From Chloroflexota bacterium (GTDB taxonomy: Bacteria; Chloroflexota; UBA6077), in contig JAJYKO010000174.1 in assembly GCA_021788565.1 (NCBI GenBank), positions 1-8,681 of the forward strand: DNA of 8,681 nucleotides, read 5' to 3'. Every line of letters starts with the position of its first letter. Position 1 is the stretch's first letter. A program made the position numbers and the translations under genes. This document shows, piece by piece, positions 1 to 5,455 of the stretch. The notes below the pieces were generated by a model, which did not search any database, was not told the origin of the DNA, and saw only the letters and a list, made by a program, of their open reading frames with translations.

Positions 1-99
1 GAGCAATCCGTAGATCAGCCCTGCCTCGAAGGACGCTGTGACCTCGTCGACCGCGACCGTGCCGCCGAAACGCTTGGTAACGCTATCCAGCTGCAGCAT
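1..99 (-). CDS. livG: Branched-chain amino acid ABC transporter ATP-binding protein, LivG type (partial, N-terminus only)
   Basis: The gene runs off the left edge and only its first 33 codons are visible. They begin MLQLDSVTKRFGG and continue through AVDEVTASFEAG to GLIYGLL. This is the usual first strand of a LivG/LivF-class ABC ATPase, and the Walker A loop (GPNGAGKT in the family) should follow just outside the window. The ATPase would power import through LivHM on the inner face of the membrane. It lies 14 bases after the livM stop, so it is surely co-transcribed with it. Start choice is uncertain: ATG at 97-99 fits the usual family N-terminus, but an in-frame GTG at 109-111, only two bases after the livM stop, has a G-rich Shine-Dalgarno-like stretch upstream. 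LivF could give a similar N-terminus, but the position directly after livM and the RFGG wording favour LivG. Confidence 0.85.
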   Translation of the reverse strand, partial: MLQLDSVTKRFGGTVAVDEVTASFEAGLIYGLL

Positions 100-113
100 T
101 GCCTGGGCCACCG

Positions 114-1157
114 CTAGCCACCCCCACTGGACGTCACCTTTTCGCTGCTGACCCCCGGTCCGCCCTTGCCCGTCCTAATTCCCGTCGCGATCTGCCGGAC
201 AAATCCAACGATCCCTGGTGGATACAGCCGCATGATGGCGATCACCATCACAGCGAACAGGACGAAGCGTGCCTCAGCTGAGAACCTGAGCGCCTCGGCA
301 AATCCCTGGGCCAGGAGCCCACCCACCACCGGGCCCCACAGTGTTCGATAGCCTCCTAGCACCACCGCAATAATCACGAACGCCATCTGGGTAAAGCTGG
401 CCTGGTTCGGGCTGAGCAGGCCGATCGTGTGACCGTACAGGGCGCCGGCCAACCCCGCGACGGCGGTGCTTATGGTGAACACCCATCTCTTCCACCTGAA
501 AACGTCGACGCCGCAGGCCACGGCGAGCTCTGGGTCATCTCGAATCGCTCGCATGCGGTACCCGATCTTCATCCTGAGCATGGCTACGTTGAGCAGAAGG
601 GTGAGGGCAGCGGCAACCAGAAACACGTAGTAGTAGGGGGTTGGGTCGGGCGTCGCGAAAAGATACGGAACGGTCAGCCCCATGTCGCCACGCGTGATCT
701 GGTAGTTGATCCCAATCAGGATCCGCACCGATTCGGCAAAAGCCCACGTCGCTATGGCGAAGTAGACGCCTCGCATTCCCAGCGTCGCCCACCCGAGTCC
801 GTACCCGATCAGGCCGGCCACGACAATCGCCGCAAGAATGCCCACCGGCAGCGGCAGGTTCAGCGCCAGCACCACAGCGGCAGACGCGTAGGCGCCGATA
901 GTCGCGAAGGCGTGCTGAGCCAGCGAGAACTGGCCGGTGTAGCCGGCCAGGATATTCCAACTGATGCCGAGCATCACGTAGTAGTAGCCGATGGTCACAA
1001 CCTGAACGGCATAGCCGTTGAGGAAGAACGGCAGCACGATCAGCGCGACCAACGCGACCAGCCCCGCGCCGATAGGGCCCGCTTTCCCTCGAAGAGTTCC
1101 GCCCGCGGTCGACTTAGACTGCTGGATTCCCACTGGTATCTTAGACACGTCGTTCAC
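114..1157 (-). CDS. livM: Branched-chain amino acid type ABC transporter permease LivM
   Basis: This 347-residue integral membrane protein is one of the two permease subunits of a HAAT-family importer. It carries the LivM signature GYTGQFSLAQHAF at residues 72-84. The cytoplasmic coupling segment is around residues 201-226 (RMRAIRDDPELAVACGVDV), where LivG/LivF would dock. The conserved VLGGYRTLWGPVVGG is at 266-280. Hydrophobic segments start at about residues 28, 52, 85, 105, 176, 228, 258 and 296. The first 25 residues are polar and somewhat longer than usual, and the tail is Gly/Ser-rich. The start codon is GTG and overlaps the end of livH by 17 bases, which suggests translational coupling. 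A second in-frame GTG three codons later is a possible start. Family assignment is firm; the transported substrate is not known. Confidence 0.95.
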   Translation of the reverse strand: MNDVSKIPVGIQQSKSTAGGTLRGKAGPIGAGLVALVALIVLPFFLNGYAVQVVTIGYYYVMLGISWNILAGYTGQFSLAQHAFATIGAYASAAVVLALNLPLPVGILAAIVVAGLIGYGLGWATLGMRGVYFAIATWAFAESVRILIGINYQITRGDMGLTVPYLFATPDPTPYYYVFLVAAALTLLLNVAMLRMKIGYRMRAIRDDPELAVACGVDVFRWKRWVFTISTAVAGLAGALYGHTIGLLSPNQASFTQMAFVIIAVVLGGYRTLWGPVVGGLLAQGFAEALRFSAEARFVLFAVMVIAIMRLYPPGIVGFVRQIATGIRTGKGGPGVSSEKVTSSGGG

Positions 1158-2034
1158 GCTCGCCGAACAGCCCTTGCGGTCTCAGAACCAGGAAGGCGAT
1201 GAGGAAGACAAAACCGTACAGGTCCTGGTACGCGGGCGAGATGAAGACCGATCCGAAGCTCTCGACCAGTGCGAGACAGAAGGCTGCCACAACCGAGCCA
1301 GGAAGCGAGCCTATGCCACCGATCACGATGATCTCGAACCCCTTCATCGTGCTCGTGGCTCCGTTGGTAGGGTAAACCAGAAAGACTGGGGCGAGCAGCG
1401 CGCCGGCCGCCGCCGCCATCGCCACACCCAGCGCAAAGCCGATGGTGTCCACACGGCGGATCGCGATGCCCGCGGTCTCGGCTGCCAGGCGGTTCTGGGC
1501 AGTGCCGAGAAACGAGAGCCCGATCATCGTCCGCTTCAGGAAGAGGTAGAAGACGATCAGTATGACAGCGGCACCGATGGCGGCTGCAAGCCGGCTGCCG
1601 TTGATGCTCAGGCCGAGGTTCGCGAGGACCACCGACGGGAGGTAGTCCTTGGGCGCCCACTGGTACGGCCCAGCGAGAACGACGGCAAGGTTCTGAAGCA
1701 ACACCGATAGGGCAATAGTGATTATGGTGGCGTACTCGAACCGGTACGCCTCGGCCTGCTTAAACATCGGGGCAAGCAATCCCCGCTGGATTACCAGCCC
1801 AAGGAGAAAGACGCCCAGCATCGAGACTGGAAGAGCTACGTACCAGAGCGCGGGACCGAGCACGAGGGCGATGAGATAGTACTGGAGGTAGCTGCCAATC
1901 ATGTAGAACTCGCCCATCGACCAGTTGATCAACTTCATGATGCTGGCGATAAACGTGATGCCAATAGCCATCAGCGCGTAAACGGCGCCCATGAGTAGAC
2001 CGACAATCAGGACCTGGGCAACGATTGCTACCAT
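1141..2034 (-). CDS. livH: Branched-chain amino acid type ABC transporter permease LivH
   Basis: This 297-residue polytopic membrane protein is the partner permease of LivM. Family landmarks are in order: the N-terminal GAVYALMAIGITFI helix (16-29), the INWSMGEFYMIGSY motif (36-49, normally iNfAhGe.ymlGay), a cytoplasmic coupling segment near NRLAAETAGIAIRRVDTIGF (181-200), and VIGGIGSLPGSVVA (237-250). Length is typical. It starts with ATG at 2034 behind a weak AGG Shine-Dalgarno. A very stable hairpin separates it from livK, so the permease genes are probably expressed at a lower level than the binding protein. Its stop overlaps the livM start by 17 bases. In the family, LivH and LivM form the membrane channel for amino acids, amides, urea or aromatic acids; the cargo here is inferred only from neighbours. 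Confidence 0.95.
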   Translation of the reverse strand: MVAIVAQVLIVGLLMGAVYALMAIGITFIASIMKLINWSMGEFYMIGSYLQYYLIALVLGPALWYVALPVSMLGVFLLGLVIQRGLLAPMFKQAEAYRFEYATIITIALSVLLQNLAVVLAGPYQWAPKDYLPSVVLANLGLSINGSRLAAAIGAAVILIVFYLFLKRTMIGLSFLGTAQNRLAAETAGIAIRRVDTIGFALGVAMAAAAGALLAPVFLVYPTNGATSTMKGFEIIVIGGIGSLPGSVVAAFCLALVESFGSVFISPAYQDLYGFVFLIAFLVLRPQGLFGERERRV

Positions 2035-2095
2035 TTAGTCAACCTGCCTAGACACCTCGTTTCTGCGTTCGCTACGCATGCCACCATGAGACCGC

Positions 2096-2137
2096 ACAAC
2101 CCTTGGGGCGGGGGACGAGCCCCCGCCCCAAGGTTGT
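2096..2137 (-). terminator. Intercistronic GC-rich hairpin between livK and livH
   Basis: A perfect 14-bp inverted repeat has arms at 2101-2114 (CCTTGGGGCGGGGG on the plus strand) and 2120-2133 around the 5-base loop ACGAG. It is extended by four more pairs (2096-2099 with 2134-2137) across a single bulged C at 2100. It begins about 20 bases after the livK stop. Neither side has a run of T, so it is not a classic intrinsic terminator. A hairpin that stops 3' exonucleases or partly attenuates transcription would explain high binding-protein and low permease output, as in the malE-malF arrangement. The structure is seen directly; the role is inferred. Confidence 0.65.
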
Positions 2138-2157
2138 CACGGATACCTGGTTCGCTA

Positions 2158-3579
2158 CTATGGCTTCGTCACGTTTCCGGTCTTCATATCCTGCGGGAAC
2201 ACGATCGCCGCCTTTGTGAAGTCCTGGTTCGTGGCCGTGTACTGAAGCAGCAACATTGGGATCTTGACTCGATGCCAGTCCACCCCGGCTGCCTCCGGGA
2301 AATTCACGGGGCTCGCGTTCCAGTTGGTGAATTTGCCCGTCTCCAGTGTCTTCACAATGGCCGCTCCATCGGTAGAGTTGGCCTGGTTGATCGCCTGGGC
2401 CAGGATCACGGTGTTGCCGAACCCCTGGAATGCGGAGTAGGGCGCGGCCTCGTTGTACTTCTGCTGATAGGCAGTCTGGAACCACTTGCCGGCGTCGGTC
2501 AGCTTCTGCTGGGGATGGTAGTACGAAACGAAGATGATCCCTTTCCCTTTGTCGCCGAGGTTCTGCCAGAACTCCGGCCGTATCGGGAGGTCGTAGGAGA
2601 TCAGCTGGTAGGCCTTCGGCATCAGACCAACGTCGTAGGACTGCTTGACGATCAGGTAGGCGGGGGCGCCGACTCCCAGATTGTAGATCAGGTCCGGATC
2701 GAACTGCTTCACCTGCAGCAGCAGGGGAGAAAGGTCGGTGCTCTTGTTGTCGAAGACCCAATCCTTGTAGGTGACGCCACTTATCTTGGCGAGCAGGGGC
2801 TTGAGAGCGTCGATGTTGCCGGTGCCGTAGTCGGTGTTCTCGGCAACTATGGCGATCTTCTTGAACTTGTCAGTGTTGGCGGCTATGAAATTGGCCACGA
2901 CCGCTGCGCGGTCACTGGTGATCGCGTGCGTCTGGAAGGTGTACATCATGTGCTTGCTGGTGATGCTGGTGTCGGACGACTGGGACGAGAACATCGGGAC
3001 CTTCAGCTGTTCGGCCACCGGCATCAGCGCCACCGTAACCGAGCTGTGGAATTGTCCGACCACTCCTGCCACGTGATCTTCCTGAACCATCTTGCGAAAT
3101 GCAGTGACACCAACCGCGGGCGTGCCGGCGTCATCGCCCTTCACCAGCTGGATCGGCCCAGGCAGGGAATTGGTCTTCACCCAGTCAGATCCCATCCGCT
3201 GGTTGATGTAGTCCACCGCGAGTTCGGCGCCGCGAACGATGAGCTGGCCGGCCCCCGTGTCACCTGGAGGCGACAACGGCGTGAGCACACCGATCTTCGT
3301 GGGTGCGCCTGTGGCGGCTGCCGGCTGACCTGCCGCCGCAGTCGTTGGAGCCGCCGCTGTCGCGGGTGCTGCTGCCGCGGTGGTTGGCGCCGCCGGAGCC
3401 GCTGGAGCCGAAGTGGCGGCAGGCGCTGCCGGCTTCGGGGCCGCTGTTGGCGCTGCCGCCGGCGTCGAACTGCAAGCTGCGAGCGCGACTACGGACGCAA
3501 CGACGCCGAGGGTAAGGAACATTGCTCGTCTGCTTCTTCCGACCAGTCTCCTGAGTAGAACGCGCAGTGCTAGGTCCAC
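2158..3579 (-). CDS. livK: ABC transporter substrate-binding lipoprotein, LivK type (Peripla_BP_6)
   Basis: This 473-residue extracytoplasmic binding protein delivers ligand to LivHM. A basic N-region and hydrophobic core end in the lipobox LAAC, with the lipidated cysteine at residue 36, so it is a membrane-anchored lipoprotein. Residues 38 to about 93 form a low-complexity Ala/Pro/Thr tether. The type-I periplasmic fold then starts at TKIGVLTPLSPPGDTGAG (94-111) and continues with RGAELAVDYIN, typical of Peripla_BP_6. The GTG start is supported by a strong Shine-Dalgarno (GGAAGGAG, six bases upstream). An internal ATG at codon 20 lacks one and would shorten the signal peptide. It is the first gene of the transporter cluster and sits downstream of the dehydrogenase genes. 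The HAAT family binds Leu/Ile/Val, but also amides, urea, aromatic acids and other amino compounds, so the ligand is undetermined. Confidence 0.94.
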   Translation of the reverse strand: MDLALRVLLRRLVGRSRRAMFLTLGVVASVVALAACSSTPAAAPTAAPKPAAPAATSAPAAPAAPTTAAAAPATAAAPTTAAAGQPAAATGAPTKIGVLTPLSPPGDTGAGQLIVRGAELAVDYINQRMGSDWVKTNSLPGPIQLVKGDDAGTPAVGVTAFRKMVQEDHVAGVVGQFHSSVTVALMPVAEQLKVPMFSSQSSDTSITSKHMMYTFQTHAITSDRAAVVANFIAANTDKFKKIAIVAENTDYGTGNIDALKPLLAKISGVTYKDWVFDNKSTDLSPLLLQVKQFDPDLIYNLGVGAPAYLIVKQSYDVGLMPKAYQLISYDLPIRPEFWQNLGDKGKGIIFVSYYHPQQKLTDAGKWFQTAYQQKYNEAAPYSAFQGFGNTVILAQAINQANSTDGAAIVKTLETGKFTNWNASPVNFPEAAGVDWHRVKIPMLLLQYTATNQDFTKAAIVFPQDMKTGNVTKP

Positions 3580-3585
3580 GACTCT

Positions 3586-3593
3586 CTCCTTCC
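3586..3593 (-). promoter_or_regulatory. Strong ribosome binding site of livK
   Basis: GGAAGGAG on the minus strand is followed by six bases and then the GTG at 3577-3579. It is the best Shine-Dalgarno in the window. It fixes the unusual GTG start of livK and suggests high translation of the binding protein. Confidence 0.8.
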
Positions 3594-3607
3594 AGTCTAC
3601 ACTACAT

Positions 3608-3659
3608 GTTGCGCCGTGTAGCGTCGGGAGTCCGCAACGCTACGCTCGGTCGCGTTGCG
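3608..3659 (-). promoter_or_regulatory. Competing inverted repeats in the livK upstream region
   Basis: Within the spacer ahead of livK, one central segment can pair with three partners. The arm at 3633-3640 is perfectly complementary to 3652-3659 (8 bp, CGCAACGC/GCGTTGCG). The overlapping bases 3637-3643 pair with 3618-3624 (7 bp, ACGCTAC/GTAGCGT). Bases 3633-3638 also pair with 3608-3613 (6 bp, CGCAAC/GTTGCG). These pairings exclude each other, so the livK leader could switch folds. Alternatively the repeats could be DNA operator half-sites. No convincing promoter was found here, so it is unclear whether livK has its own transcript. Confidence 0.4.
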
Positions 3660-3686
3660 CCCGATGCTGCCCCTGGGAACCGAGAA

Positions 3687-3707
3687 CGTCGGGCCTTATG
3701 CCCGACG
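3687..3707 (-). terminator. Terminator-like hairpin after the dehydrogenase gene
   Basis: A perfect 8-bp stem (arms 3687-3694 and 3700-3707, CGTCGGGC/GCCCGACG) encloses a 5-base loop. It begins 18 bases after the stop of the FAD subunit. The sequence after the stem on the minus strand is only mildly T-rich (GTTCTCGGTT), so termination is probably partial. It marks the likely boundary between the catabolic genes and livK. Confidence 0.5.
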
Positions 3708-3725
3708 CCACAAGCGCCTAACGTT

Positions 3726-5126
3726 CTACTGCCGTGCGCCCCGGGCTAGATCGCCCATAAGAACCGGCTTTACAGGCGGGCGCATGCTCGCACCGCCAAA
3801 GCTCTCCACCGTCCGGCCGGACGCCACGGACGCCAACTGAGTCACCACCGAACTGCAAATGCGACCCTGGCATAGCCCCATACCCGCGCGGGTCACGATC
3901 TTGATTGTCTTGAGGGATCGTGCCCCTTCGGCAACCGCTCGCCTGACGTCGCCGGCCGTCACCTCCTCGCATCGACAGACCACAGTATCGTCCGGGATGC
4001 GTTCAAAAGCCGCCGGTTTGATGGTAAAGGATCGGTTCAGGTAGTCCGCGAATCGCCGCGCTTTCTGAACCTCTTTCCGCAGCACCGCCGACCTTCGCTC
4101 GGCATCGGCCTGGTCCATCAGCCCGAGCTGGCGTACAGCCGACAGCGCTGCCAGCCGGCCCTCGGCGAGCGCCGCGTCCGATCCGCCTATGCCCCCGACC
4201 TCACCGGCCACGAACACCCCGGGGACGCTGGTCTCCAGGTTCTCATCGTGCCTGGGAAGGAAGCCGCCGGCCTGGATATCAAACCGCTCAGAACACCCGA
4301 GCAGTCGCGTGATCTGTGTGGAGGGCAGGAACCCAAAAGCGATGCAGATAGTGTCAACCTCAAAGACTCGCTCGCTTCCGGGCTTGACCCTCCAGTCATC
4401 GTCGATGGCCGCAATCACGGCCTCGCGAACCCGATCATCGCCTCGCGCCTCCACGATCGTGTGCCCGAAGATAAAGGGCGCGCCGGACGTGCGTATCTCC
4501 TTCCAGTAGCCGAACCCTTCGAGAGTCCGATCGAGCCTCGCGGCGGCACCAGAGACGCCCTGTACCAGGCTACCGAAGCTCACGGCCTCCACTGTAGCCA
4601 CAAGCTTCGTCCCTCCGTGCAGAAGCTGGTGAGCCACTGGCAGCTGGAACGGCCCCGTCCCCACCAGTAGCACTCGGCTCCCCGGCAGGATCGCCTGGCT
4701 CTTCACAAGTGTCTGGGCTGCCCCCGCCGTCATCACGCCCGGCAGCGTCCAACCAGGAAATGGCAGAGGCTTGTCGTAGGCGCCTGTCGCCACGATGATC
4801 TTATTCGCCCTCAACTCCACGCTCTCGTGGTCGCGCACCAGTGCCAGAACGTGCTCCGCAAAGGCTCCCCACACGAGCGTGTTCAGCCAGATCTCCACGT
4901 TCGTCGAGGTTACCAGCGACATCAACTGCTGGCCGCGGGCGTAATCCTTCCCTAGCGCCGCCGTGTCTTCCAGGCTGAAGGCGGGCGGCATATGTTTGAA
5001 GAACTGGCCGCCCAGCCGGAGGTATTCGTCTATGAGGGTGACCCGTGCCCCGCTCGCCGCTGCTTCTGCCGCCGCGGCCAGGCCGGCCGGCCCTGAACCC
5101 ACGATGGCAATATCAGTCTCGAGCAC
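3726..5126 (-). CDS. FAD-dependent oxidoreductase with C-terminal BFD-type [2Fe-2S] domain (HcnB / opine oxidase subunit A-like)
   Basis: A 466-residue flavoprotein. The N-terminal FAD dinucleotide motif is DIAIVGSGPAG (5-15), followed by LIDEYLRLGGQF (31-42). The second Rossmann half has ATGAYDKPLPFPG (113-125) and VGTGPFQLPVA (155-165). The FAD-closing motif GVFVAGEVGGIGG is at 303-315. A C-terminal BFD-like [2Fe-2S] domain follows, with ligands C384, C386, C419 and C424 (CxC...CX4C). This order matches hydrogen cyanide synthase HcnB, octopine/nopaline oxidase subunit A and the alpha subunits of dye-linked proline or hydroxyproline dehydrogenases, which accept electrons from amine oxidation. 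The GTG at 5124-5126 was chosen because GGAGG lies nine bases upstream; an upstream in-frame GTG at 5148-5150 would add eight residues. It overlaps the small [2Fe-2S] gene by 14 bases, so the two are translationally coupled. No DAO-type catalytic subunit is adjacent. The exact substrate is unknown. Confidence 0.9.
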   Translation of the reverse strand: MLETDIAIVGSGPAGLAAAAEAAASGARVTLIDEYLRLGGQFFKHMPPAFSLEDTAALGKDYARGQQLMSLVTSTNVEIWLNTLVWGAFAEHVLALVRDHESVELRANKIIVATGAYDKPLPFPGWTLPGVMTAGAAQTLVKSQAILPGSRVLLVGTGPFQLPVAHQLLHGGTKLVATVEAVSFGSLVQGVSGAAARLDRTLEGFGYWKEIRTSGAPFIFGHTIVEARGDDRVREAVIAAIDDDWRVKPGSERVFEVDTICIAFGFLPSTQITRLLGCSERFDIQAGGFLPRHDENLETSVPGVFVAGEVGGIGGSDAALAEGRLAALSAVRQLGLMDQADAERRSAVLRKEVQKARRFADYLNRSFTIKPAAFERIPDDTVVCRCEEVTAGDVRRAVAEGARSLKTIKIVTRAGMGLCQGRICSSVVTQLASVASGRTVESFGGASMRPPVKPVLMGDLARGARQ

Positions 5127-5436
5127 TGTTGCCGACCTCCGGCAGTCCACGCTGCGTCTGCACTTTCATCCCTGCCTCGGCCGGTGTCACACAGCTGCGC
5201 ACGTTGGGAATGCCGTCTATGGTCATCGCGCAGTCGAAGCAAACACCCATGCCGCAGAAGATCCCCCTGGGCTCGCCACGTCGACTGGTAAAACGCAGAA
5301 TAGGCCTCCCGGAGGCCAGGATGGCGGATGCCACGGTCTCTCCTTCGAACGCCACAACCGGCCCGCCGTCGACCTCGATCTCGAACTGCCGGCCCCGCGT
5401 CACCCCCCGAGCGATGCGCTCCGCTCCCTCGTCCAT
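5113..5436 (-). CDS. Small (2Fe-2S)-binding protein (HcnA / opine oxidase gamma-like)
   Basis: This plant-type ferredoxin-fold subunit has 107 residues. The N-terminal half has the beta-grasp signature FEIEVDGGPVVAFEGETVASAIL (18-40). Cluster ligands are C61, C66, C69 and C82, spaced CX4CX2CX12C within GIFCGMGVCFDC and NVRSC. This is the Fer2_4 pattern found in HcnA and the small subunit of opine or hydroxyproline dehydrogenases, where it relays electrons from the FAD subunit. The gene lies 19 bases after the aminotransferase stop and overlaps the FAD subunit by 14 bases, so all three form one operon. ATG at 5434-5436 is the conservative start. In-frame GTG directly before it (5437-5439) and TTG at 5452-5454 are alternatives adding one or six residues. 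Length is normal for the family. Confidence 0.9.
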   Translation of the reverse strand: MDEGAERIARGVTRGRQFEIEVDGGPVVAFEGETVASAILASGRPILRFTSRRGEPRGIFCGMGVCFDCAMTIDGIPNVRSCVTPAEAGMKVQTQRGLPEVGNSARD

Positions 5437-5455
5437 CACCAGGTTGTTCCCCAAA

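Noticed and set aside
429..1202. A 257-codon open frame on the plus strand antisense to livM
   Set aside because: The composition is rich in Arg, His, Gln and Gly with no recognisable fold, while livM on the other strand carries clear permease motifs.
2064..2078. Small hairpin TGCGT-TCGCT-ACGCA upstream of livH
   Set aside because: A 5-bp stem is expected by chance in GC-rich sequence and nothing else supports a role.
2086..3558. A 490-codon open frame on the plus strand
   Set aside because: It is antisense to livK, which has a lipobox, a known fold and a strong ribosome binding site. The plus-strand product is Arg/Gly/Cys-rich and low-complexity, as expected from a GC-rich shadow frame.
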